In this document: positions 1 to 13,500 of the stretch, piece by piece
Numbering within the stretch: position 1 is the first letter of the stretch
Layout of the letters: every line of letters starts with the position of its first letter
Source: Anaeramoeba flamelloides
Lineage: Eukaryota; Metamonada; Anaeramoebidae
Direction of reading: 5' to 3'
NCBI GenBank assembly: GCA_027625915.1
Contig: JANTQA010000015.1
Span: 8,833,001 to 8,897,000 of the forward strand
DNA: 64,000 bases
Notes under the pieces: generated by a model
Databases searched by the model: none
The model's input: the letters and a program-made list of their open reading frames with translations, nothing else
What the model was told of the DNA's origin: nothing
Position numbers and translations under genes: made by a program

Positions 1-7
1 TTTCAGA

Positions 8-2911
8 ATGAAGAAGAAGTAAGTTTATTCTTTTTTAACTTTTAACAAAAGAAAATTATATGAAATTTACCTTTTTCTTACTTTCTCTTCTTGTACTCTC
101 TAATATTTTCTAATTGAACCAATAGTACAATTGAAATTCTCAAAAACCAAAAACTTTTGTTTCAAGAAATTCATAACATCCCAACTTTGTCACCTGTGAA
201 AGCAACAAAAAATTCTATCTGGACAAACCATGAGGTAAATTTCTTTTAAAATTTTCTTTTATTTTGATGTCTTTGTAAATAGATTTTTTTATTGGTTCAC
301 AACAACTTCGTCTAGACTTTTTTGGATTCATTTTAAAAATGGAAAGGCGAATTTCAAAAACAGAATAAATTTTAAACTTTAGTATTTTGATCATATTTTT
401 GAAAATACGTTAATATATTTACAGAAAAGAATACAAGAACCAATAATTGAATAGAAATGTGTCTTCAAGAATATCAACACTTACATCACTTCATACTAAA
501 ATAGAGTTTTTTATTTATTATATTTTGTTAAAATTGAGAACCTTAATTCTTTTTTTTAAGTTTTGACTTTGCGGAAAACACAATTCAAAATTCAAATACC
601 ACTAAAATACAATTTCATCTCAAAAATTTTATCTGAAAACGAGGATAAAGTGAAACACTAAAAAAAATTCAGTGTTAAATTAGTTCTGTGTGTTCTGTTT
701 TTCTCTGTGAATAAAACAAAACATGATGTGAAAACTTGAATAAAAATTTTCTTTTTAAATATTCAAAATGTGAGTTAATTTGAGAAAAAAAAAGTTCCAT
801 ATATTTAATAGACTAAGTTGTTGAAAAAAACACACTTAAATCCTTTTCTTCTGTCTTAACTTTGTCTTTCACAGGTTGAATTTCCTTTATTTTTATTTTT
901 TTCTCCAAACTTAAACTTTTTTATTCAAAAATATTTGCTTTCTCTTTTACTTAATTTAAACAGGATGAAATTTTGGCAAGGGCTGTACAAAAACATCAAG
1001 CAAAAGATTGGGATTTAGTTTCAGAGTATTTATTAAACAAAGATCCTAAACAATGCTTGCATAGATGGAAGAAGGTAATTTTCCTTTTTTTTTTTTATGG
1101 CTTTTTTTTAATCAACAAAACAAAATAACTAAACATTCCAAAAACCAAAAACAAAAAAAAAAACAAAAAACAAAAAACAAAAAACAAAACCATAATTAAA
1201 AAAAAAAAAAAAAAAATAGGTATTAAATCCTGATTTAAAAAAAGGCCCATGGTCAAAAGAAGAAGATGAACTTTTAAAAAACTCTGTCGCAATCTGTGGT
1301 GATTTGAATTGGAAGATCATATCTTCGCATATTCCTAAAAGAACCCCAAAGCAGTGCCGAGAACGATGGAAGAACAAATTAGATCCGTCTATTAACCATT
1401 CTGGATGGACGAAAGAGGAAGATCGGATTTTAATCGAGAAGCAAACAATCTACGGGAACAGCTGGAGCAAGATCAAGACATATTTACCAGGAAGACCCGA
1501 TAATATGATCAAAAACAGGTGGAATTCAACATTAAAAAAGCAAATTGAATTAAAAAAGTATGAACAAATCTTAAAGAAAAAAAGGGAACCAAAAGTCAAA
1601 ACGAAAAAGAATAGAAAAAAAAACACAAAGTCAATGACAAAGAAAAAAACGAAAACAAAAACGAAAACGAAAATGAAAATGAAATCTAAATCAAAACCAA
1701 ATAGAAAAAGGATTCGTGCCCATGAAAAAATGAAAAAAAAGAAAATGAATGAGAAACAAAAGTACAAAAAAATTCAAATGAAAAACAGAGGAGAGATCAA
1801 CGGAATTAACAATACTGAGACTGCAAGTTTTGGCAAATTTGGAATTGGATCTGATGATCAATATGTAAATAAGAAAATCAAAACAAAAAGAAAAAGAAGA
1901 AAAAATAAAAGAAGAAGAAAATTAAGTTTTATAAGTAGTTCTTCGGAAAGTAATAGTGAGCTTAATCAAAAAGAATCTTTTAGCAAAGATGTGTCTTCTT
2001 TTAAAATCCAAATTTCAAAAAAAAATAAACCCAAAACAAAAAAATTAAAAATAAAAAAAAAACAAAAAGGCAGAGAACAAACAAGAAAAAAAAAGAAAAT
2101 TAAAACCAAAAATCTATCAAAATTGAAATTAACAAAAAAAATCCAAGTAGATAATAATAATAATAAAGAAATAAGAAATCCAAAATTCACAACAAATCAA
2201 AAAGAAGGAAAAAAGGATCTAGAATACCCAATTTCATTAATTACGAATAATTTACGAAAAAATTTAAACAAGAAAAAAATATCCAAAAAAAAGCAATTTA
2301 AAGTTGTAAAGGTAAAAAAAAATACTAAAAAACCAAAAAAATTTCAAAATCATAATAATAACCATAATAATATGAATATGAATATGAATATGAATAATAT
2401 TAAAAATAATAATCATGATAATATCAATAATAACAATAATCAAAAGAATAACAATAGAATTAAGGATACGAATGCCTTACTTGATTATGTGGATTTTTTT
2501 CAATTTTCAGATTTCGAGCAAATGGATGAAATGAAGTATCACTCTATTAAATATGAACCCTGTCAAAATTCAAACCATACCAATATGAACAAACCAGACT
2601 TTGAAGCACAAATCGATCCAACGATGATCTATTATAAACAAAATGATAATATGTCCTTAAATAAAGAAGAGGAATTAAATCCTTTTACATTTGAAGAATT
2701 ATTATCAGAATCAGAATTCCAAAACCAGCCTTTTGTATTTGAAGGATTGGAATATGATTTATCTTCTGATGCGCATGATTTCCCTTTAGAAAATGATTCC
2801 ATATATTCTACAAAAAAAGACATTTATCCCTTTGAAAAATTACTTTCTATTGAAAACAACAATCTTAATCATTACAAAAGCGACTTTAATAGAAAGTTTA
2901 ACTTGAATTAA
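8..2911 (+). CDS. R1R2R3 Myb transcription factor, multi-exon, 5' end possibly outside the window
   Basis: The exons I can place are 8-18, 126-234, 964-1074 and 1220-2911, joined by GT-AG introns of 107, 729 and 145 nt whose phases agree. Read from the ATG at 8 the product is about 640 aa. Three Myb repeats carry the diagnostic Trp triads: W36/W56/W75 (R1), W88/W108/W127 (R2) and W140/W159/W178 (R3), each spaced 19-20 residues. R2 and R3 contain KRTPKQCRERW and GRPDNMIKNRW recognition helices. This layout is that of c-Myb/plant 3R-Myb nuclear DNA-binding factors, commonly linked to cell-cycle gene control. The rest is Lys/Arg-rich (NLS-like), then Asn-rich, then an acidic C-terminus with EELLSESEF-like patches that could be an activation region (inference). 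The ATG at 8 directly follows a TTTCAG acceptor-like hexamer, so more 5' exons may lie to the left. Confidence 0.9.
235..963 (+). other. Myb intron 2 (729 nt)
   Basis: Donor GTAAAT at 235 and acceptor TTTAAACAG ending at 963. It splits R1 just after the first Trp, and R1 reads continuously when it is removed. No exon is missing inside it, because the Trp spacing is already complete. No repeat element was noticed in it. Confidence 0.85.
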
Positions 2912-5900
2912 AAATTTGATTCGTGACATAATATTCTAATTTTCTTTCTTTATTTATTTTGTTTGTTAAATGAAATGATAATTTTTATTTTTCTTATTCT
3001 TATTCTTTACAATAATTTGTAATTACTATCTAATTTGAATTTAGATTTTTATATGATTTATTATTTGTTTTTATACCAGTATTATTTATTTTTTTATTTA
3101 ATTTTTTTGTAAACTCTGATTTTTTTTTTATTTTTGAATATTTACTGAGATTTATTGAAATAAAAAATTTACAACATTATTAAATTTTTATTTATTTTAT
3201 TATTTATTCAATGTTATTTTTGATTTTTGTGAAATGAAGAGACTAAACTTATATTTTATATAGGAGAAGCAATTGGCATGTTTCCCTAAGTTTTTTTTTA
3301 AAAAAGATTGGGGATTTTAATGTCTTTGAAAATACCTTTTTTTTTTAAAGGATTTATTTTTTCAAAAGATTTTATAAATAAATACTCTAACAACAAGATA
3401 ACTTAAATATTCCAAGTTTTGATGATAACTTGTATTATCACAATATGGGTTATAAAATCATGATATTCTGAAAAAATTGTGATTATTCCTAGAGCATCAC
3501 ATAAAATGAAAATTGTGATAATCCACATTATGGCTAAAAAATAAATATCCTGTAAAAATGAAAAACTATGTTTTTAAAAAAACCTGAAAATAACCTATAA
3601 TATTTTACAAAAGAAAACACCTTTACAATACTCCACCCCCTCTTTAAAAACATGAGAAATATTGTGGTAGGGAGGTGAACCGTATACAAGTACTTGAAAG
3701 AGATGTAAAAAGTTAATCTTTCGTCAAGGTATTGATTTTTTGTAGTTGAAAAAAAAATTTTTTTTTTATTACCTTTTTTTTTTTTTTTTATGAAATATAA
3801 AATCTCAAATAAAATTTATGATTATACTAATAATAACCCATTTCCACAATATGTTGAATCGAAAATTGATGTGTTTTTACAATGGAGTTATTAACTTCAA
3901 ATGTTAAATAACCAAAAACTAGTAAGAGGAAATTTAATTCTTATTGGCGATCTATCGATCTAAAAAAACCATTAAAATCTAGCTATGTTATCTGCCCAAT
4001 GTATAAATTTGAGAAGAAGAAGAATAAAAATAGTAAAATAAAGTCCAAACAATTGGAATGTTTGTGATAATGTGTATATATTCTTGAGAAAGGTTTGAAA
4101 AGTTATCCTAACTCCTTTTAGCTTTCCTAGAATTAAGATAATATGTTAACCCAAGATACAATATTAAAGATTGAGTCAAGAGTTTTTTATTTTAAGAGAA
4201 TTTTTTTCAACACAATTTATAATAACACCAAAATTGACAAAGAAATTATTCATTCTAGTTTTGTTATCACATTTTTAAATCTAAAGGATAGATTGATATT
4301 CAAAACAAATCAAATAAAATACAATGAAAACTCTTTGATCTGATCCTTGATTGAGTTAAGTATCTTATTTCTTGTTAATTAATAGAACAACTTTTTGTCA
4401 CCTAATCTGTTTTTTGATCAAAAAAAATTTCTTGAGAAAAATATTTATCAATTAGCCCAAAAATCCCATCAACTATTATATTGCGATTACTTTTTATATC
4501 GCGATTACTTTTTAATCGCGATATTTTGTTATTTATCACGATTTTTATACAATTTTTGTGATTTGTTATATTATCGCGATAATATTGAATATTGTGATTT
4601 TCTTTAATATAGCGATCTTAGAGATAATCCCATTTTACAAAGCTTTATTGTGGTTTTATAAAGATACCTTCAAATCCTCTATTGATACTGAATCATTACT
4701 TTGCTTGGCTATAAAAGGCTGTGAAAATAAATGAAAAAAAAAAAAAAAAAACAATTTAATTTATTTCACGTCAATCTTTTTTTATTTTACTTCATCTTTT
4801 TAAAATTTAATTTATCACTCTGGTAATTCTTCTTTGAATATTTGTAACTTTTCAATTTCAGAAAAAATTCTTATATTTTTGAATATCTTTTTTTTCTCAA
4901 ATATTTTATCTTTTTAATTTTTAAGAAATTAAATTTAAGATCTAAAATAAATCAGATTTTTTCAAAAAAAAAAAATTTGCTTCATCTCTTAACAAAACAA
5001 AGTTCAGAAAATTAGATAATTTTTATCTTTGTTTTATTTTTTGTAAACCCTCAATAAAAATTATTTGATTCATTTTCTTTTAAAATATTAAAATATATTT
5101 GTACTAAAAAACTAAAAAAGAATTGAAAATATTTATATTATTGAAAAAAAAAAAAAAAAAACCATAAAGTCTTATAAGTTAAAAAAGAATATTAAATTTC
5201 AAAATAATCTTTTCAAAAAATTATATAAAAAATAAATACTTTCAGGATCAGACAATAATAAGTCACCATTTATAAAAACAAACTTACAATTATTTTGTAT
5301 TTATTTTTATTATTATTTCTATATCTTTCATATTTAAGATACAACTATAAGTAATTACATGAGATATCCTATAAGATTTATAAGTTTTTTTTTTTTTTAT
5401 TTTTATTTTTTTACATTTCAAAGTAAACCTAAATTAAATGTTGTTTTCAATCCCAAAATATGATTATCTCTTGAGATGACGAGTAAACAATGAAAATTTA
5501 AGGAATAACCATTGGTGTTTTGTTAAAGATATCTTTATTGATCAAATTTGTGCTTATCTGACTGTAAAAATTGTATTATGAAATAGTCAGACCCGTTACA
5601 AACTTTATTCAATTTTTATGATTTTTTAACAATAGTTTTCAACCATTTTTATTTTATAACATAAAATATATAATTTTGTTCAATATTGTTGATTTTATTA
5701 CAATTTTTATCAATAATACCGAAAAATTTTCATCTAACCAATTTTTTTTAGAAAAAATTATATTAAATTTGATTGATTTCATTTTCCAATAAGTTTCAAA
5801 AATTCTTTTACCAATACTTGATTTCATAAAATCAATTTCACTTTCTTTACGAATAAATATGTTACCCTTTGAAAAGTTTATCTTGATCCTATTCAAAAGT

Positions 5901-7543
5901 CTATCGGCACTTTTATATACTGTATTTTTTTTTCCAAAAAGATTTGTCTATTTATTATCTACATTATATATTTCAGACAACGCAACTGAGGCAAATTGAT
6001 TTAATATAAGTCCAATGGGGAATTTTTGAAAAAATGTTTATATGCATCAAAGGAGTTTTTAGATTTTATTTTTTTATTTTCCGTTTTTTTTTTTTTTTTT
6101 CTTTTCTGACTGTTTGTGATTTTTTTCTAGCCAAATACTCAGATATTTAACTTTAGGAAGATCCTATTGAATAATTTTTTTGTTCTACAATTGTTATATA
6201 AAACAACTTGTTATTTGTTAAAAATTAAATAAAAGTTTATGTGGATTTTAATTTTTTTTTTTTTTTGTTATTTGTATTTGGTATTTAGAAATGGATGAGT
6301 TAACCCCATCTAAATAGTTTATTAAATTTGACCCACTTTTTTGAAAATCATAAATTCACATATTTCCAATATAAAAATAAAAAAAAAAATAACATGGTAT
6401 TTTTGTTAAATATTCAGTTAATTCTTGAAAATAGTAACATAATTTTTAATTTCATTTTGGAAGATATTGTTTTAATAAAAAAAAATTATTTATTTTGTAA
6501 TTATTTTTCATTATTCACCTTCCAATTCAAATCTCAATAATAAAAATAATTGAGGGTTAGGTGATTATATAAATTTAAATTTGATAGAAGTTTAACAAAA
6601 GTTTATCAATGGACTCAGATCGATAAAGTAAAAAATGTGAATACTTTAAAGTTTTTAAAAAAGTTATTTTCTCTTTTCCAAAATCAAAAAAAAAATAAAA
6701 ATAATTTTCAATTTTGAGAATTTTTTTTAACAAATTATTGAGTCTTATTAAAAACAATCATTACAACAATTTAAATATTGTTTTGTTGGAATAAAAAAAT
6801 TCATTTTGATTTTTTTAATAATAAAATTACCTAATTCCCCAAATCTATTCTTGAAGATATGAAAATAGAAAAAAACTTATTTTAAAATAAAATCAAAATT
6901 TCTTTGTCAAAATTTTAAATTGTTTGAAAATTTTATCGATTTTAAAACCATCCTTATTAAAACAAACTGAATATTTTCCAATATGATAAATAAATCCATT
7001 TTTCGTTTAACCAAAAAGAATTATATCCAAAAAAAAAAAAAAAAAAAAAAACCTTTACATTAATATTTATTATAATAAAAACTATTTATAGAATTTGAAT
7101 GATGATAATAATAAACAGTGTGAAAATATTTATTATTATCAAAAATAAAATCAATTTGATAATTTTCTTTTTTAATAAAAAATGGAAAAAACAAATTTGA
7201 TCTCATTTTGTGAAAAAATTTTCTATTCTGGGTTTCTTCAGTAGATCATAATTTTTGACACTTCGTATATACAAAATAAGAAAGAACATAATATCACCAA
7301 TAACATATTTTAAAAAGTTACCCTGTTACCACGAAAGGCTGATTCCTTAATTAATAAAAATTCACAATTATAAATCAATAAATCAATAAAAGAAAATATT
7401 TTTACAGATACCAATATTAAATTAGAATATGTTAACAACAATCACCCCCCACCCCCAACTACATATAACCATAATCATAACCACGACAACGGCCACGATC
7501 ACGATCACAACCATATTCACAATCACATAAAGAATAAAAATTG
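2912..7543. other. Convergent intergenic region between Myb and VPS13
   Basis: No supported gene. Myb (+) and VPS13 (-) converge here. The sequence is very AT-rich with many A or T runs. An AATAAA-like signal near 3158 could serve the Myb 3' end. A patch at 4480-4615 repeats CGCGAT/GCGATT several times in a loose tandem arrangement. ORFs of 60-80 codons here have no protein-like composition and are taken as chance. Confidence 0.6.
7440..7535. repeat. C-rich imperfect short repeat in the VPS13 3' flank
   Basis: A strand-biased patch begins with a run of C and continues as loose repeats of (C/G)ACAA, CACGAT and CACAACC units. It is the least AT-rich stretch in the surrounding several kilobases. 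It lies about 10-100 nt beyond the VPS13 stop codon (in VPS13 orientation, in the 3' UTR or just past it). On the minus strand it is a GTGATC/GTTGTC repeat. Function unknown. Confidence 0.55.
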
Positions 7544-10500
7544 TTATTTTTTTTGTAATTTAAAATATTCAAAAATCTTTTTCGCCATTTTCTCCGAATC
7601 AAAGATCACTTTGTGCTTCAAAACGGAGCGCATTTTAAATTGTTTAAAATGGAAAATCAAAGAGAAGCTTTCATTATAAAAAATATCGATAAAATTAATT
7701 CTTTTGTAAATTTTTTCAATTAATTTATTCTTGATGAATATTATATTATTTTCTGATAATAGCAAATAGATTTGAAGTTTTTCATAACAGGAATAGCAAA
7801 AAATGATTTTCTCGTTCACCAATTTTTTGTTTGATTGTAAAACGTATTGCAAGAGAGCATTATAGGAATCATAAGGAACCAAGATACCATTTTTCATATC
7901 CCGAGGCAAGCGTGTTCTGCCTTTACTCTTTGGTTGATATTTTGTAGACGAGCTAGTGATTCCGTCTGAAACGTTTGAGATCAATTCTGTGATGCCTACG
8001 ATGGGCTTTGCGACTACACCGATTACGCCCTTACCAAAACCAGAAACAATACCGGATTTGCCCCTTTTCTTATACCCCTTCATGGGCTGGGTGACTATAC
8101 CGGAGATTCCCAGCCAAACGTCCTTGGTAAACTTTGAAGTTCCCTGCACGAGGCCATCCCCGACATGCTTGGGCTTTTGTTGGTGGCTGCTCTTGGTTCT
8201 TTGGTTTTGGAAATCATGGTCAAACGACAGCACGGAAAAGCCTGTGCCAACTGAGGACACGACTTTGTTCAAGGTACCAAAAACGGAATTGAAAACATTT
8301 GACACCGCATCGTAGCTCCCCCTTTGCAGACTGCTCGCAAAGTCAAGCGGCGTGCTGATTTTCGTCTTTGATGGCTCCTCCCAGAAGGTTGCCATCCCCT
8401 GCCCAATGCCCTTAAAAATTGAAATTGGCGCGCCAATAATGTCAGATCCTGTTAAGATCTTATAGGCCTGCTGCAAAAATTGTGTCTTATAGTGATGATT
8501 AAACATATCAATTAAAAGCTCTGGGAACGTCGAGCAATGGCTTAACTGCAGTGCATATAGCAATATGTTCTGATCATGGATCGACACAAAGGAAGTACCC
8601 AACACCCTGAAAAAGTTTTTTATGGGGTTTATGGAAGAACGTTTCCCCATTTCAAAGTTAATATTTAGATGTATCGGATAAATAATAAAATTTTCAAAAT
8701 AAATATTCTTCGTATACTTATCGAGAACGGATTCATATTTTTCTAAATTATTTATCACATTCCGTTTTTCTAATAATTTCATATTTAATGTTTTTTGCAA
8801 TTTACATTTATTACTACCTTTATTATTACCACCAATACTCCCACTCCCACTCCTACTCCTACTACTACCCAAACCAACATTACTACTAGAATTATTATCA
8901 ATATTATTCTTGTTGCCTTGGCTTTCTTTTTGGTCGGATAATCTATTTAATAATTCATTTATCCCAGAATCTTTCAAAACGTAGAATATCAAATTAATAA
9001 AGTCTTCTTCGATATTGAAAACTAGACTCTGCAATAGGAAAGAGAAATTGGTATAATAATCAACGTTTTGGTAAAATTTATATTTATGGTAGTTGATCGA
9101 AAGTATTTTCCTTTCAACCTGCAATGGCTTTTGCTCGACGATCACGGGAAAGTTTTGGATGAGTTGTTGGTTATCCATCTGGATCCGATCAATTGAAAAG
9201 AAAAACGATTGGTCTCTTGTGGAATCCTGGAACAACAATTTAATTTTTGAGATTTGGAAATAAATCAAATCTTCTGTTGACGATAATAAATTAACACCCA
9301 GACCGCGCAATTGGAAGTTAATATCGAATTTAATTGATCTCGTTAGCTTCTTTTTGGAAGTTTTAATTTCATAGGACGATTCAACCTTTCTACTCTCCGG
9401 CACAGATAATGTCAAACAACTTGTAGGCCCGACTTTATAAACCCTGAAATCAATGAAATATTTGCCGATTTTTTCTTCATATCGGGATTCTGGAATATCC
9501 AAATTTATTTTTTTTGTTGACTTTTTTGAGATCTCACCATTAGGGTTAATTAGCTGTATGATTAAGATTCTCTGCTTACTTAAATTCTCCCAATAATATT
9601 TCTTTTCGTGGAATGGTGTTAAATATTCATAAATTTTACAATCCTTCTGATAAATTTTAAACTTGTGCTTCGTTTGGTTATGTAACAAATATTTTGGTGT
9701 TAGCATATTATATTTTTTTAAATGAATATACGTTGTTGGTCCATCAATTTTCACTTGAATATAAATTAAAATGATTTTTTTTGTTTTTAAATTCCACAAT
9801 TTGATTATTTCATAGCCTAAAGAATTGATAATAAAGCTATCTGACCAATTAGTATGATCCAATTTTATTTTAATTTTATTTTTTTTTAATTTGAATGGTT
9901 TTAAATATATTGGTAAAATTTCTTTTGAATTAATATATTTTTTTATTAAAATCCCCTTTTCTTCATCTTTCTCCTTTTTGTTATCTTTATTTTTATCCTT
10001 ATTTTTATCCTTATCTTTCCCTTTCCCTTTCCCTTCCCCTTTCCCCTTCCCTTTCCACCTCCGTTTTTCTTCCTCCCCCCCGTCCCCATTTTCTAATTTA
10101 TTTTCTTTATCATTTTGCGTTTTATCATTTTCTCGTTTTTTATTCTTGATTTCTTTTTTTTCTTTTCCAGATTTTTTTTCTTTTTTAATATTTATTAATT
10201 TATTATTATAAATACCACTCTGGTAATTTAACCATTTAAAATGAATCCTTTCTGGGAATTTATTAATTAAAAAGATTTTTGGAGTAAAAATCACCATTAA
10301 TGTCTTATTAAACTTATCTGGCGCACGATCGATCTCCCAACCAATTTCAAGTTGAGTATTATTTTCGATTTTTAATGAACGAAAACCATTGGTACCTGGG
10401 GCATTTAATTTTAACGAACGACTCCAGCTAGAATTAAACGTTTTTAAATATATTTTGAAATTATCAAATAATAATACATTTTCATATTTTTTAATATTTT

Positions 10501-13500
10501 TTTTTAATGACTTGATATTATTTGGCAATTTTATTAATTCACCATCATCGTCGTTGTCTTCATCATCACTACCATCATTTTCATTATCAAAAACATCATC
10601 ATCACCAAATTTATCATCATCATTGGTATTTTCATTTAAATTTAATACACCAGTTAGATAACTTTTATTATGATTTTTTTTGGAAGAAAACTGCAAAGGT
10701 ATACCGGCTCTGTTAATGATCCAAACTTTAGAATAAAAAACAAAATGATAATTCCCAGTTTCTTCTTGAGTTTTGTTTTCCATGAAAATAGTAAAATTTT
10801 GTAAATTTTTTGTTTGCATTGGGATGGAGAGAATTTTATTTTTGAATAATAAAATATTTTCAGGCAAAATTTTATGATAATTACTTGAATGGAATCCAGA
10901 AAATTTTATTGAAATTAATACATTATCATCTAGATTATCCATTGGCACTTCACAAGTTTTTAATTTTTCACCTGGATCTAGTAATTTTTTGATTTTAATT
11001 TTTGGCTTTAGGCATTTAATTTTGATAATCAATAATTTTGGTAATAGATTTTCTAATATTAATGGAGGCCTAATAACAATTTTTTTAAAATTTTTAATAA
11101 ATAAATCCGATTGCCCCTCAAAGCCAATAAAAGTTTTAAACTGTTCCTTTTTTTTTTCAAGTATATCAAAAAAAAAATTCTGGCTGTTTAAAGATTCCTT
11201 TAATATAAAATTGCATACAAAAAAATAACTTTGCTTGTTATCAATTTCACTGATTAAATTTAAATAAATAGTTTTAATTTCTGGATTATTTCTTTTACAA
11301 ATCTTTACCATTTTATGAGTATTATTTAATAAATTCAAATTAATTTTATAATCTTCTTGAATATTTTCATTATTGTCCTTATTGTCAAAAATTTCATCAT
11401 TTTCAATATTTTTATTAATTTCAATATTTTCTCTTATTTCAATATTTTCATTATTTTCAATATTTTCATTATTTTCAATATTTTCCATAATTCCCTTCTT
11501 GTTTTCATGTTTTTCAATAGTTTCGTTATTTTCATTATCTTCAATATCTTCATGTTTTTCAATATTTTCTCTTATTTCAATATTTTCTTTATCTTCAATA
11601 TCAAAAATTTCTTTTTTTTTTTCATGTTTTTCAATATTTTCCTTATTTTCTTTATCTTCAATATTTTCATTATCTTCAATATTTTCATGTTTTTCAATAT
11701 TATCATTAATTTCAATATTTTCATTATTTTCGATATTTTCGTTAATTCCTTCTTTCTTTCCATGTTGTTCAATATTTTCCTTGTTTTCTTTATCTTCATT
11801 ATCTCCGTTATTACCAACCACTTCAATATTTTCTTTATCTTCAATATTTTCATTATTTTCTCCATTTTCATGTTTTTCAATATTTTCCTTATTTTCTTTA
11901 TCTTCATTATCTCCGTAATTACCGACCACTTCAATATTTTCATTATCTTCAATACCCAATGAAATTTTATTATTTTCGTTATTTCTCTTACTCCCTATAT
12001 TGATATTTTTTATAATATTAATATTTTTAATATTCTTAATATTCTTAATTGTGTTAATACCCTTCATATTCTTAATATTCTTAATTGTGTTAATATTTTT
12101 AATTTTAGTAATCATCTGTTTGGTTTTTTCTTTTAATAATATACCTTTAAAAGAATTTTTTTTACTATTTTGATTTTGGCTTGTCTTTGTGAAAAAATTT
12201 GGAATACCAATTTTTTCTTGAGCATTTATAACACCAATATTTTTATTTATATTTAATTTATTATTATTCAAATTTATTAAAAATTTAAAATTTGTTTTAT
12301 TTTTGATTAAACAGTCCGAATAAAGAAATAATTTTTTGCTTCCATAATTAATTTTTAATTTTGTTTTTATAAAAATAGATCCAATTGGATAAATTGAAGT
12401 CTTAACATTATCCATTTGAACAGTAATTTTAGGACGATTAACCAAATCTTTAAATATAAGTTTCACTTCATGTATTTGAGATTTTTTGTAAAATTTTAGA
12501 CCTAATCTTTTTTTATTAAATTCTTCTTCTGGGAAAAAAATCGGAATTTTTTCTTCACATTTTATTAATTGTAGTTTCTCTTTTCTCTTTCTCTTTCTCT
12601 TTCTCTTTCTCTTTTTCCCTGTCCTTTTACCACTTTCATTAATAAAGTTCCCAACATCATTATCACCATCACCATCATCATCACCACCACCATCATCATA
12701 ACCAAGTTCTCCATTTTCATATTTTTTTTTAATAATGGGCACAAATAATATTTCCATTCCTGTTTTATTAATAATCCAATAAGGCAAAAATTCCTTTTTC
12801 CCACCCAATTGGTTAATACCATAATAATCATTTGATAAAATCTCATGGGTTTTATTCATTATTTTAAATAACTCCGTGGTGAAATTTATATTTAATATTT
12901 TATCCGAATTAAAAAGCACCTGTGTTTGCTTTTTTTCTTTATTATGCATCAAGCGAGAACTAAAGTTCCAATTTTCTAAAAATGGTTCCCAATAACCCTT
13001 TGAATTAAAATAGTTTATTAAAAATTCAATATTTCTTAAATTAAATTTTAAAATTGAACTCCAATCAAACAAAGTAAATTCAAAATCTTGAAAAACAATT
13101 TCTAATAGTGGTTGGATTTGCAACTCACTGATACAATCATCAATTAAAATAATATTAATGTTATTAATTTTAATAGATAGCTCTTCAAAATTTGATTGCC
13201 CTTGATTGAAAAAACTATTAGAATCATTTGTTGTTTGCGAAAATTCACTTTCTGAGTCAGTGATTATTAAATTAAATTTTGATTCTCTTCGCTGAATACC
13301 CATTGATTTGATTATGCTTGAATTTTGCCTTTTGAGATTTGAACCTTTTCTCTCTTTTTTGAGATCAATTAATAAAAAAGAATCCAGATCCTTCTGATTT
13401 TTATCAATTTTTGTTTCAAAAAGTTGGATTTGAACATCCATGGATTCATTTTTGGTCAATGGAATTTTTTTTTTTTTTAAATTTAATTTTTTATTTATGC

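Noticed and set aside
1095-2823. Several minus-strand ORFs antisense to the Myb gene, rich in Phe/Leu
   Set aside because: They mirror the Lys/Asn codons of the real gene; composition is the reverse complement of A-rich coding DNA.
4143-6757. Short ORFs of 60-80 codons in the Myb-VPS13 intergenic region
   Set aside because: Composition is that of random AT-rich DNA; no motif, no splice context.
11357-11962. Open frames on the plus strand opposite the Asn-Glu repeat (Ile/Phe/Asn or Ser/Leu/Phe repeats)
   Set aside because: Shadow of the repeat in VPS13; the minus-strand frame continues the VPS13 protein on both sides.
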